The translations under genes were made by a program, and so were the position numbers. Under the pieces are notes generated by a model that made no database searches, was not told the origin of the DNA, and was given only the letters and a program-made list of their open reading frames with translations. Shown piece after piece: positions 8,200-16,942 of a DNA stretch of 52,291 bases; within the stretch, counting starts at the first letter, position 1; each line of letters begins with the position of its first letter. Source of the DNA: Methanobacterium_C sp963845285 (GTDB taxonomy: Archaea > Methanobacteriota > Methanobacteria > Methanobacteriales > Methanobacteriaceae). The stretch lies in NCBI GenBank assembly GCA_963845285.1, contig CAWJRO010000037.1, positions 1 through 52,291 of the forward strand, read 5' to 3'.

Positions 8200-8826
8200 A
8201 TGAAAGCGGGATTACAGAAACTAAAAAACAATCTTAAAAATGCAGTTTCCACTTTACCACTTGAAAGTAAGGCAGAACTTTACTTTGAAAAAAGAAAACA
8301 TAGTTTAATGTTGGGAATGCAGGGAGAACAGGAGAAGTTCACAGAAGCCATTAGGAAATGTGATGAATTTTACAAGGAGAATGCAGAAGGAAATGATTAT
8401 TACAAATTCCACAAAGCACATCATAAGTTCCTGAACTGGCAAACAGATTATATATACTTTCGACAATATCAACATTTATTAGCAGAAGCCGACAGGGAAC
8501 GGGACATATACAAATTTGAATTACAAGTGATGGATACCTTAGACCATTTTTTAGAGAACTATAAAACATTAGGTTTTGATTTCACAATAGATAATGCCCT
8601 TAAAGTTGTGAAAATAGTTAAAGAAAGAGCGGAAACAGCCATTAAAGATTATGATGAAACAATCCCACAACTAGAACAACAAGTGGAAAATGATGAATAC
8701 TTCCAGAAAAATAATTACTTCCGAGACGTGGACAATTTAGGTTACAGGGATCTATCTTGGAAAGAATTCATGGATTACATGTGTAATGTTGGAACCAATA
8801 ACGCCCCTTTTAAACCTAAAGACTAA
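8200..8826 (+). CDS. Unknown helical protein (208 aa), last gene of the element
   Basis: The protein is strongly helical and charged, with many aromatic residues (NDYYKFHKAHHKFLNWQTDY, then IYFRQYQHLLAEADRERDIY). It has no membrane segment, cysteine cluster or catalytic motif that I can name. GGAGGAATGAAAACCT precedes the ATG, and it is translationally coupled to the 7879-8193 gene. It lies immediately before the TTACA-rich region, so a partition, structural or origin-related role is possible. This is inference from position only. Confidence 0.6.
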   Translation: MKAGLQKLKNNLKNAVSTLPLESKAELYFEKRKHSLMLGMQGEQEKFTEAIRKCDEFYKENAEGNDYYKFHKAHHKFLNWQTDYIYFRQYQHLLAEADRERDIYKFELQVMDTLDHFLENYKTLGFDFTIDNALKVVKIVKERAETAIKDYDETIPQLEQQVENDEYFQKNNYFRDVDNLGYRDLSWKEFMDYMCNVGTNNAPFKPKD

Positions 8827-8889
8827 TTATTCTTTTAATCAACTGGTTTTTTTGGAACTTTTCTTAATTCAGGAAATTCTTAGGAAATT

Positions 8890-9135
8890 TTACAGTTAAT
8901 TTCTTGACATTAACCTTTACAACCTTTACAAAAATTAGTTTAAACCTTTACAATTCAAACTAAAATTAAATTTAAGTTACCTCCTGTTGTGATAAAAGTA
9001 GGTTACAGGTAACGTTACAATAACATTACAATAACATACCTTCATTGCATTGTTTTACATTATTTTACAATTTCTTTACATTGTTTTACACTTGAAACCA
9101 TTACATCCCTTACAGAAATCACGTTAACCGTTACA
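8890..9135 (+). repeat. Cluster of 14 TTACA motifs, candidate iteron array/origin
   Basis: TTACA starts at 8890, 8917, 8926, 8948, 9003, 9015, 9026, 9055, 9065, 9076, 9086, 9101, 9110 and 9131, always on the plus strand; I find no TGTAA (the same motif on the other strand) in this interval. Many spacings are 9-12 bp (9015/9026; 9055/9065/9076/9086; 9101/9110). Longer forms are TTTACA and GTTACA. No gene lies here. The array follows the element's replication genes and precedes three palindromes. A replication origin with iterons is the simplest reading. Confidence 0.55.
8921..8935. repeat. Right copy of the 15-bp direct repeat; candidate attR
   Basis: It is identical to 906-920 (AACCTTTACAAAAAT) and lies 94 bp after the last element gene. 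If both are att cores, the integrated element is about 8.0 kb. The copy falls inside the TTACA cluster, which weakens the case. Confidence 0.4.
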
Positions 9136-9238
9136 GTTCTTATTAAGATAATCCCTTAAAAATGGTATTTAACAAGTTAAACCATTTTGATTAAAATATC
9201 ATAAATAGATTATTTGGTATATACTTAATAGCTCACTT

Positions 9239-9302
9239 TGATAAAGTTTTATCAACTTTAGGCTAAAGTTCTTAGTTCTAACTTAAAAAATTTTTTAAGT
9301 TA
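9239..9302. terminator. Three consecutive palindromes, including a 24-bp perfect one, between converging genes
   Basis: Three inverted repeats follow each other. At 9239-9254, TGATAAA and TTTATCA flank GT. At 9254-9270, AACTTTA and TAAAGTT flank GGC. At 9279-9302 there is a perfect 24-bp palindrome whose arms are TAACTTAAAAAA and its complement. The last one overlaps the stop codon of the restriction-modification gene and has a T run on either strand, so it may terminate transcription in both directions. The cluster could also belong to the candidate origin next to it. Confidence 0.5.
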
Positions 9303-12300
9303 AATTATTATTAATAATCTCCCTTTCTTCAGGTGTCAAACCGTAAAGATCATAGACCATTTCATCAATCTCCTTGTCGGTTTCCTTTATCTGTTGGAGT
9401 AAAGGATTAAGGACTGAAACACTTTGATTAAATTCACTTTGCAATAATTCCTGTGTCTTTCTAGGTTTAATGTCAACCTTTTTCTTTTTAAGCTCATTTA
9501 AAAAGTCATCAAAAGATAATTCATAATATTTTTCAATTTTTTGAGAGAGTTTTTCAATTTCAAATGTTCTTTTAAGCCATCCCCTAAATTCTCTAATTTC
9601 TCCTTTTTGAGAAATTTTCAGCTTATTCATTTGATTGACTTTATCGACAAATGTTTTTTGTTCTTTTAAAGTAATTTGTGGAATAGGGAATTTTTTGCAA
9701 TTTTTAATTAGTATTTTCTGATATACTGACTTAGTTTCATCTAAAAATTTCTTACGATGATAAAATGTCATTAATTTACTATTTAATATGCTTAATATGA
9801 ATTCAGGAGCCCATCCCTTTGCAGGTATTATATTGAATGCGTTTTGTGAGTTATATAGTTCTTCATCACTAATTGATGCCCATATCCTTTTTGCAGTTGT
9901 ATCAATAATTTGTTTAACAAGAATTCTTTTTTCAATAAAGAATTTTTGATCTCTTGGAGCTCCCAACCATGACCCATAGTTGATCCAATATTTTCCATTC
10001 CAATGAGTATAATATCTCATCACATCATTACCAGCTAAAAGCTTTTTAAAAGTTCTATCTTTTTGAAAAGTAGAATGAAACACTTTATTAGCAATTTGTT
10101 CCTTCGTATGGCCTTTATATTTATCATAAGGAGTAATTCCCAAGCTAAATGCAGAAATTTCACCTAGTTTAAGATATTTCCCTTCTATTTTACTAAGTAA
10201 AGATAATGTGTTATTGTCTACAAATATTCGGAAAATAAAATCTTTACCGTCATTCCAATTAGATTGTGAAATTTTACATGATTTAGTGTTTAAATTCCCT
10301 ATTTTCTTTATTTTATCATCTTTTCCATAAAGAATTATATTTACATCTCTTTGAGTATCATGGGTTTTTTTAAAGGTTATTATAATTGTTTCTACCCATG
10401 CTGGAAAAATTTTGTCTGGTAATCTAACAATATTTGATAGATAAACTTGTTTTAATAATAATTTACGTATCTTAGAATAAGAATCATTATATAAAATCGA
10501 ATTTGGGATTATGAAACCAAAATAACCATCTTTATTTAATATATCCAAACCCAGCTCAACAAATAAGGAATATAAATTAATTCTATTTTCAGCTGTTTTA
10601 AAATGATTAAAAAAGAATTTAACATCTTTAGGATTTATATTCTTAATATCAACATAAGGAGGGTTTCCAATTATTATATCAAATCCTCCATCTTCAAAGA
10701 TTTTAGGAAACTTTTCTGCCCATTTAAAAGCTTTTTTTGCTGCAAATTCGGGGTCATCTATGAGTGAGTTTCCACATTTGATATTTTCATCAATGTCTGG
10801 AAGTGTTGAATCTTTTTGGGCAACTTTTAGGAATAGTGCAAGCTTGGTTATCTCAACAGATTCTTCATTGAGGTCCACACCATAGATGTTGTTTTTCAGG
10901 ATCTTTCTTCTCTCACCCACGTTATCAAAGAACTTTGCCAGAGTTTTATCGTCTTTGTAAAGTGTTTTATGTATTTCTTCATGTATTTCCACCAATATAT
11001 CCGCTGCTTTGTTTAGGAAAGCTCCGGAACCACAAGCAGGGTCCACTATCTTGATTTTTCTAACTTTTTCATCGAGTTCATGTATATCAGAACCCCAATA
11101 TTCACCTATTAAATCTTTAACTTCTGTTGGTTTGCCGGATTTACTTAAGTAGGGGATTATGGTGTTTTTACAGATATATTCAGTTATGTAAGCTGGTGTG
11201 TAGAATATTCCGTCCTTTTTACGTCTGCCTTTGGATCCTTCTTTTAGATCTTCCAGGTCCCCAATTGAGTTTTCGAATATGTGGCCCAGGATGTTTACGT
11301 CAAGATCTGATTCAAAATTTATAGATGATATTGTTAGTAAATTCCAGTAAATTGGGTTTATTTTTTTACCGTATGGTCCCATGAGATCATTAATTTTTAA
11401 GGAATATTTTTTAAGATCCCATTTTTGCCTCTGGTCTTTGAAGTAGTTAGGATCCTCCACAATATCTCTAATTGTTATGAAATCAAAACTTTCTTTGAAA
11501 AGTCCACCGTTGTATCTGTTAACTCCCTTGTATTTGTTTCCATTATTTATGAAACCAAAAAGCTCGTTTAACCTGTTCCAGATAGTTCTCTGACTTATGT
11601 TATTCTCTCTGATGGGTACATAAATCGTTTCTGTGGATATTTCAGATGGTAAAAGATTATTTATGTCCTCTGCAAAGCATATAAACATGTAACGGTTCAA
11701 TATTGCTTGGGCGTAATGAACTGCTTTTGGTGTGTCAAATCCGTTTATATCTTCAAGTTCTTTTATGAGCATCAGTCTGGTTTCGTGGAAAAGTTTGTAA
11801 AAATCAGTTTCAATATCTTCTTCAACCACTAAACTCTCTTTAAGAAGTTTATCCGTGTAATTTTCCTTTAGATGTGATTTTTTTGAAAATGAGAGCATGA
11901 AATAACTAAATATTTTAGGATCTAAGAGTTCTTCAACTTTAAATGAGATGTAATGGGTTTTTTCATGATAATTATAAAGTCGGAACTCATCATAATTGGA
12001 TACCATAACCCAGTTAGCTGAATTTGTATCATATGAATAGTCCATTGCTTGTTTTACAGGGGTTTTCCCACCGTGTCCCTGTTGTGGTTTATCCAGATCA
12101 ATATATTGACCTTTAAGCTCCACTATCATGAATTTCTCATCAGCATTTGCCAGGACAAACTCGCTTCTTTTAGCTCCTTTATCAACAGTTTCATCAAATA
12201 AAACATTCTCTTTCCTGTCGTATCCTAAAATATCCCTTAAAAACACATCAAAAAAGTACAAATAGTTACTTGTTTCAGCTTTTAACTCTCCTTTCTCCAG

Positions 12301-12408
12301 TTTTTCAATGTGTTCTTTGATTAAGTCATGTGAACTTAGGTTTAATTTGAAAGATTTATCCTTTGCATATTTATCCATCCTGTGCTGGTTGAAGAGAGTG
12401 TTTTCCAT
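9295..12408 (-). CDS. Type IIG restriction-modification enzyme (fused nuclease and N6-adenine methyltransferase)
   Basis: The 1037-residue protein combines cleavage and methylation. The N-terminal part has VLFDETVDKGAKRSEFVL, then FMIVELKGQ, a PD-(D/E)xK-type nuclease core. The methyltransferase core shows motif I VDPACGSGAFL (about residue 455) and motif IV IIGNPPYVDIK (about 580), typical of gamma-type N6-adenine enzymes of the Eco57I/TaqI class. The C-terminal third (with a TaqI-like recognition block ending in a helical region) should read the DNA target. Length fits single-chain type IIG enzymes. It is a lone gene, and GTGATATC precedes the ATG. A BREX/DISARM-type methylase is less likely because no partner genes are near. 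Confidence 0.85.
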   Translation of the reverse strand: MENTLFNQHRMDKYAKDKSFKLNLSSHDLIKEHIEKLEKGELKAETSNYLYFFDVFLRDILGYDRKENVLFDETVDKGAKRSEFVLANADEKFMIVELKGQYIDLDKPQQGHGGKTPVKQAMDYSYDTNSANWVMVSNYDEFRLYNYHEKTHYISFKVEELLDPKIFSYFMLSFSKKSHLKENYTDKLLKESLVVEEDIETDFYKLFHETRLMLIKELEDINGFDTPKAVHYAQAILNRYMFICFAEDINNLLPSEISTETIYVPIRENNISQRTIWNRLNELFGFINNGNKYKGVNRYNGGLFKESFDFITIRDIVEDPNYFKDQRQKWDLKKYSLKINDLMGPYGKKINPIYWNLLTISSINFESDLDVNILGHIFENSIGDLEDLKEGSKGRRKKDGIFYTPAYITEYICKNTIIPYLSKSGKPTEVKDLIGEYWGSDIHELDEKVRKIKIVDPACGSGAFLNKAADILVEIHEEIHKTLYKDDKTLAKFFDNVGERRKILKNNIYGVDLNEESVEITKLALFLKVAQKDSTLPDIDENIKCGNSLIDDPEFAAKKAFKWAEKFPKIFEDGGFDIIIGNPPYVDIKNINPKDVKFFFNHFKTAENRINLYSLFVELGLDILNKDGYFGFIIPNSILYNDSYSKIRKLLLKQVYLSNIVRLPDKIFPAWVETIIITFKKTHDTQRDVNIILYGKDDKIKKIGNLNTKSCKISQSNWNDGKDFIFRIFVDNNTLSLLSKIEGKYLKLGEISAFSLGITPYDKYKGHTKEQIANKVFHSTFQKDRTFKKLLAGNDVMRYYTHWNGKYWINYGSWLGAPRDQKFFIEKRILVKQIIDTTAKRIWASISDEELYNSQNAFNIIPAKGWAPEFILSILNSKLMTFYHRKKFLDETKSVYQKILIKNCKKFPIPQITLKEQKTFVDKVNQMNKLKISQKGEIREFRGWLKRTFEIEKLSQKIEKYYELSFDDFLNELKKKKVDIKPRKTQELLQSEFNQSVSVLNPLLQQIKETDKEIDEMVYDLYGLTPEEREIINNNLT

Positions 12409-12612
12409 GATATCACTTATTTTTAATGTCTTAAGTGATATATGCCTTTTTTAATCCTTTTATTTTTTTCTATTATTCTCGAGTTTTTAGTTTGGGATTT
12501 TCTTCGCATTATATACTTTTACGAAGTTTATTCAGATCCCCGATTCTAATCCTATAGCCATATTTTTCATTTTAATGGATTTAAAACCAGTTTTTTAATT
12601 TTAGATTTACTG

Positions 12613-12632
12613 CGTTATATGTATATATAACG
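12613..12632. promoter_or_regulatory. 20-bp palindrome upstream of the ribbon-helix-helix gene
   Basis: CGTTATAT and ATATAACG flank GTAT as perfect 8-bp arms. The site lies about 27 bp upstream of a good TATA box (CTTTAAATATAAAA near 12659) for the ribbon-helix-helix gene at 12739. Such a place suits autoregulation by a small dimeric DNA-binding protein. The rest of 12409-12738 is AT-rich, with the leftward promoter of the restriction-modification gene and no other gene. Confidence 0.45.
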
Positions 12633-12738
12633 AACAAAATGTATATTTCAGGTACAATCTTTAAATATAAAACTCAATATAACATAGTTAAAAAGTAGAT
12701 CATATAAAAAGAAGTACTACATGGGAAGGGGGTTAATT

Positions 12739-12906
12739 ATGAGAAAATTGGAGAACGTAAAGCAAATTAATTTAAAGTTAACAGAAAAGCAAAATGCACA
12801 GCTTGAAACATTATCCCAAGAGTTAGGTGGGATTTCAATAGCAGATCTTATCAGGTTGGCTATTGGAGATTTATGCATTAAATATTCTGAATTAGTAGAA
12901 GAATAA
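12739..12906 (+). CDS. Ribbon-helix-helix (CopG-like) DNA-binding protein (55 aa)
   Basis: From ATG 12739 the protein reads MRKLENVKQINLKLTEKQNA, then QLETLSQELGGISIADLIRL and AIGDLCIKYSELVEE. The strand (QINLKL), helix and ISIADLIRLAI helix fit the ribbon-helix-helix fold of CopG/MetJ-type repressors. A longer frame begins at 12721, but GGGGGTTAATT just before 12739 looks like the ribosome binding site and decides the start. It sits between the restriction enzyme and the HNH gene and has a palindrome in its promoter, so it may regulate itself or the neighbours. No toxin gene is directly paired with it. Confidence 0.7.
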   Translation: MRKLENVKQINLKLTEKQNAQLETLSQELGGISIADLIRLAIGDLCIKYSELVEE

Positions 12907-12931
12907 AATTATTCGTAAGTTACATATTAAG

Positions 12932-14191
12932 CTAAATAAGTATCATATAACAGTTTTTTGTAGATTCATTGCATTCTTTACATTTAGAAATTAACATAAC
13001 CTCTTTAAAACCATCATCATTTCTTCCTGTTAACTCGAATGAAAATCTACTGGGACCACATTCACATTTTTTATTTTGCTCCCATTTCTTTTTATGAGGG
13101 GCACATAAGAGCCAATTTTTCCAATCGGATAAGGGTATTTTATTAAATTCTAATTCAGCAATTTTCCATATTTCATCTATATTTTTGTCCTGATTTTCAA
13201 CTATAATTTCTTGAAGAGTTATTTTAATGTGAGTATGAACAGCATTTGATCTTAATGTGCCTGTTAACTCAGTTAAACTATTTTTCAATTCCGTTGTTGG
13301 CATTTTACGTTCTTTAAATAATGTTTGAATTAATTTACGACTTAAATCAATATTTATGTGTCTTTTTACTTTCCCTTTTTTAATATTCTGAACATATGTT
13401 TCTTCAAAATTAGGTCCTCCATAATTATTATTCAAACATATTATAAAGTTAAGGGCTCCATATATTGAAATATAACAATATAATACTCTATTTTGATTAT
13501 CACCTTTTAAAAAAAGTAGATTTAAAATTTCACAGTTTTCTTTCTTATTTAAAACATCATTTTCAGGATAATAATACCAAGTTATTTTTTCCCCATTCTT
13601 TCCACTTTTTAATATTGCAATAGCGTCATTTATATATTTAATATCATGATTACAATGCATATAATAATTAATAGCTATTTTAAGGATAGGTAAAGATAAT
13701 TCTCGGATATTAATGCTAATATCTCCATTATCTTTAAGTTGAGGTCTAATTTTTTCTTTTTTATAGTAAGTTACATCAATTTTTCTACCTGGATATTTCT
13801 TTTTTAGACTTTCAACGTATTTTTTATGTTGTTTCTGATCGCCTTTAAAACTGTTTTCTATAGTCCCATCATCTTTAACTTCTTTTTCAATAGTAGGATT
13901 ATATGCTTCAAATCGGAATCCTGCACCTAAAATATATTTCTGTCCCGTTTTAGGATCAACCATTAATAACCTTTTGGATTTTCCTTTCCTATCTTTCTTT
14001 AGATCTATTAAAGAAGTTATAAAAGTAAGGGACTTATCTAAAATAGTATCTAAAGTGCTTAATTCTTGATTACAATTTTTACAAAGTATTTTTTTTGATT
14101 TCAACTTACCAAAAATCGCATTAGGAATTATATGTTCTAGAGATTCATTCTTTTTAGTAATTTTTTCTCCACAAAACCAACAATTATTCAA
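12932..14191 (-). CDS. HNH endonuclease-like protein (419 aa)
   Basis: The N-terminus has a zinc-bound HNH-type core: C4-x-x-C7 (CWFC), EHIIPNA (E19, H20, N24), then CKNCN (C37, C40). This is the HNH_5-like pattern common in restriction and phage-defence nucleases. The 340 residues after it are lysine-rich with no domain I can name. The C-terminus has further Cys pairs (KCECG and SKCKECNES) that could form a second zinc site. The start is a TTG at 14191 with AAGGACT upstream. It lies in the restriction/toxin-antitoxin island and is probably a host-defence nuclease; the target is unknown. Confidence 0.75.
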   Translation of the reverse strand: MNNCWFCGEKITKKNESLEHIIPNAIFGKLKSKKILCKNCNQELSTLDTILDKSLTFITSLIDLKKDRKGKSKRLLMVDPKTGQKYILGAGFRFEAYNPTIEKEVKDDGTIENSFKGDQKQHKKYVESLKKKYPGRKIDVTYYKKEKIRPQLKDNGDISINIRELSLPILKIAINYYMHCNHDIKYINDAIAILKSGKNGEKITWYYYPENDVLNKKENCEILNLLFLKGDNQNRVLYCYISIYGALNFIICLNNNYGGPNFEETYVQNIKKGKVKRHINIDLSRKLIQTLFKERKMPTTELKNSLTELTGTLRSNAVHTHIKITLQEIIVENQDKNIDEIWKIAELEFNKIPLSDWKNWLLCAPHKKKWEQNKKCECGPSRFSFELTGRNDDGFKEVMLISKCKECNESTKNCYMILI

Positions 14192-14624
14192 TTAAATCAG
14201 TCCTTATTTTGCAAATGGGATCATATTACTTTATTTTCTTCTTGTTTTATTTTTTTTAATTATTCATTGAAATTTACTATTATAATCCCTGCATTTAATA
14301 AAAAATTTGTGTACGTTGATAATAAAAGTTCCTATTTAATTTAATAATAAGATTTAAATTACCATTAAGACTATTTAATAGAGTTAAGACTGATTTTAAT
14401 AATAAATATTCAGAATTAAAAGAACAGCCCTTTGGAATTCATTAATATGTAAAATGGTTACCATGAAACCATTCAATTATCAGAGGAATACCCCGAATTA
14501 CCTTGCACAAATGTAATTTTGGAAGATTGAAGATATATCATTTAAAAAACGAAAAATGTTAATAATTGAATAGTGTTTGTAATTAATAGGAAGTTTCAAG
14601 TTTTAGGTATACATTTCAAAAGTA
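14192..14624. other. 433-bp divergent spacer with one stem-loop
   Basis: It holds the leftward promoter of the HNH gene and the rightward promoter of the toxin-antitoxin pair. At 14453-14473, AATGGTT and AACCATT can pair around a 7-base loop. I see no gene in it. Confidence 0.4.
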
Positions 14625-14960
14625 ATGGGGGAACTCCATATTAATTTTAATTATTATAATCTTGATGTGCCACTCAATGAATTTAAAAATGATTACTTAA
14701 AAAAAATCACTCGAGAAAAAATAATCATAACATCTCATGGTAAAATTAGAGTTAGAGGAAGGCAAAATTTTACGGATGATGAAATCAAAGATATTATATT
14801 AGAAAAAATCCCTATATCAATAACAAAAAATGAAAAGGAAAAAAACGAATTTGAACTTAAATATAACTATAACAAGGAAAAAAATAAAGTTATTATCATT
14901 GTTGTAACTCACGATCCGATCGAAAAATCTATAAGGTTAGTGACAACATATGGTGAATAA
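14625..14960 (+). CDS. DUF4258-like putative toxin (111 aa)
   Basis: The core pattern is ITSHGKIRVRGRQNFTDDEI, then KDIILEKIPISI, a basic lysine-rich stretch and IIIVVTHDPIEKSIRLVTTY at the end. The H...R...R...(D/E)(D/E)EI arrangement followed by two strands and a final VTTY is that of DUF4258, a RelE/BrnT-like fold often found as the toxin of two-gene modules. The following gene encodes a DUF2283-like protein, a frequent partner, and begins directly after this stop codon. No clear ribosome binding site precedes the ATG, so the message may be nearly leaderless. Toxicity itself is inferred. Confidence 0.65.
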   Translation: MGELHINFNYYNLDVPLNEFKNDYLKKITREKIIITSHGKIRVRGRQNFTDDEIKDIILEKIPISITKNEKEKNEFELKYNYNKEKNKVIIIVVTHDPIEKSIRLVTTYGE

Positions 14961-15362
14961 ATGGTGTTATCTATGAAAAAAAACGGTGTCGATCTATCAT
15001 TTGATATGGACTATGATTATGACTATCAAAATGACTCATTATTTTTATACATTACTGATGACTACACTTACAAAAGGTCATTACGTTTAGATAACGATAT
15101 AATACTCGATTTTGATGAATCAAATGTTCCCGTTGCTATGGAAATACTTCATGCTTCAAAAAGATTTAATACTGCCCGACTCAATTTAAGGAATCCATTA
15201 AAACTTAATATGAATATAGAAATTGGAAAAGATTATATTCATATTAAAGCGAATTTTACTATTATCATACGGAATAAGCGTACTCCTTTAGAATTGAATG
15301 CTGAAGGTGAAAATTCTATCAACTTACCTTCACGTGCAACACATTTCGCTGCTGTTGCATAA
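14961..15362 (+). CDS. DUF2283-like putative antitoxin with a long C-terminal extension (133 aa)
   Basis: Residues 15-70 (YDYQNDSLFLYITDDYTYKR, then LRLDNDIILDFDESNVPVAM and EILHASKRF) match the DUF2283 pattern: Y-D-x-x-x-D-x-L-(F/Y)-(I/L), a strand, ILD(F/Y)D, then (I/M)EIL-x-ASKR. DUF2283 proteins usually end there at about 60-70 residues. Here some 60 more residues follow as a beta-rich tail (IEIGKDYIHIKANFTIIIRN). The ATG at 14961 abuts the previous stop with GGTGA four bases away; an ATG at 14973 is the alternative. Stop-start contact indicates coupled translation with the putative toxin. Confidence 0.65.
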   Translation: MVLSMKKNGVDLSFDMDYDYDYQNDSLFLYITDDYTYKRSLRLDNDIILDFDESNVPVAMEILHASKRFNTARLNLRNPLKLNMNIEIGKDYIHIKANFTIIIRNKRTPLELNAEGENSINLPSRATHFAAVA

Positions 15363-16123
15363 ATTCATTTATTTTAGATTATTACTAATCTAATCAAAAA
15401 AATGAAATTCATATACTGTGGATGTTAGTTCTATTTAAGATCAATTATGTTCAGATAACTAATTTTATAACTTTAATTTCTTTCTTCTTTTGATGTGATA
15501 TGCGTTTCTACAATAAGAAGAGATATATTTTTTCCTATTTTCATAAATGTTTTAAAAAAAATGACCCTTCCTATATAGTAATAAAAAATTAGTAAAATAC
15601 GTATAAAAAAAGGCAGTAAATCTTACATTTTTATTTAAATACAATCCTTGTTACCATAGTTAAAAAGTAATAAAAAATTTTCAGGAGTTATATCAAAAAT
15701 AGAGTTAAACAGGACATAAAATGGTTACATTAATTATTTAAATAGTATGTTTCTAATATTCATTTTTCATACATACTAATATTCCTGATAGTTTAACATA
15801 ATTTGATAAAATGTGAAATAAAATGTGAAAAACGATAGTTACTATGTCATGTTTCAGGCATATTTATTTTTTGTTTTTTTAGTGGTAAACTATAATATAA
15901 TTGATTTATTATTAAATTTAGGTAATTTTTATAGGTGTAATGTATCTTACTAATTTTCAATATTATATATGTTTCAATGTTTTGTTAAAACATAAATATG
16001 AATCTATAGACCTATTTTTGGTTGGATTCAAGTTTTTTTTATTTGTATGGAACTTAAACGTAAAAATGAGGATATAATGTTATTTAAAGACTAAAAACTA
16101 GTTTTAAAGACATAAATCTAAAT
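15363..16123. other. 760-bp AT-rich spacer without a gene
   Basis: No open frame of plausible codon use was found on either strand. It contains only simple A/T runs and short direct repeats such as AAAATGTGAAA twice near 15810-15830. It separates the defence island from chromosomal genes. Confidence 0.5.
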
Positions 16124-16281
16124 TTAATCACTTTTGGCTATAAATATACCTGATTTCTTCATAATATTTATTTTTCCTTCGTGTTTCAGGATATCTGTAA
16201 CATACTCCCCAAAATCTTTTATTCAACCCTCGCCATAAAATTTTTTGAATCTGCATACTGTTCCAAAATTTTTAAACTCAT
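16124..16281 (-). pseudogene. Small frameshifted gene (about 52 codons)
   Basis: From ATG 16281, preceded by GGTG five bases away, the frame reads MSLKILEQYADSKNFMARVE and then meets TAA. Shifting frame by one base at that point gives KDFGEYVTDILKHEGKINIM, KKSGIFIAKSD and a stop at 16124. Codon use is gene-like on both sides, so a single-base deletion in a real small gene is likely (or a sequencing error). The original would be about 52 residues, soluble and charged. I do not recognise the family. Confidence 0.45.
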
Positions 16282-16537
16282 TTTTTCACCAAAACCGGCT
16301 CATTTCATTTGCATGTTTGTATTTCTATAAATTTTTGTTAATAATGACTTTGTTTCTAGACATATTTTATTAGAAATATCTTTTAGCCTATTATCCTGAA
16401 TATGGTAAGCATTTTCAAAATTCATTTGATTTTAATGTCAAAAAACGTCACTATTATATAATACAAATAATTATAATTGTTCTTGAGTTAATATTTGTAG
16501 TTGTTGTTTGATAAATATTTTAATCCTGGTGAAAATG
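16282..16537. other. Spacer before the 16538 gene
   Basis: It is AT-rich and has no gene. It should hold divergent promoters for the frameshifted small gene and for the gene at 16538. Confidence 0.35.
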
Positions 16538-16942
16538 ATGAATGGTCCTAAAAAGTATCGTCAGCAGATAAATGATTTGGGCATTGATGGTATGGAGATA
16601 GATATATCTTCCATTGATGTGGCCATGAGTACTTTAAATGAACTGAATGAGCTTGAAAAGATTTTAAGAAAGATTAGGCACAACATCAGAACAGATACAA
16701 GAAAGCTCCGCTTGGATTATATACAAAAAATACAGGAAGTTGAAGATTCTAAAGGTTCATTCGGTAGAAAAAAATCCACTGAAAAAAAAATTAAAGAAAA
16801 AAAGGCGCTGCTAAAAGAACGAAATATTAAAGTTTCAACTTATGAAATAGTTGAAGATACAGTAGATGGTTATATTAGTCAAATAGAGAGTTCCAAGATT
16901 TATATCATGAATTCAATTCAGGACAGGGTTGGTAATAATTAA
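16538..16942 (+). CDS. Unknown coiled-coil protein (134 aa)
   Basis: The protein begins MNGPKKYRQQINDLGIDGME. A long helical region follows (TLNELNELEKILRKIRHNIR), then a very lysine-rich segment around STEKKIKEKKALLKERNIKV, and a final helix. The frame extends to 16508, but CCTGGTGAA sits 5 bases before the ATG at 16538, which is the better start. It is soluble and basic with no catalytic motif. It stands alone between the accessory island and the ribonucleotide reductase gene. The function is unknown; the strong coil suggests a structural or DNA-associated protein. Confidence 0.6.
   Translation: MNGPKKYRQQINDLGIDGMEIDISSIDVAMSTLNELNELEKILRKIRHNIRTDTRKLRLDYIQKIQEVEDSKGSFGRKKSTEKKIKEKKALLKERNIKVSTYEIVEDTVDGYISQIESSKIYIMNSIQDRVGNN

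Noticed and set aside
9295..12408. BREX PglX or DISARM methylase
   Set aside because: No BREX or DISARM partner genes are near, and the N-terminal nuclease motif supports a type IIG enzyme.
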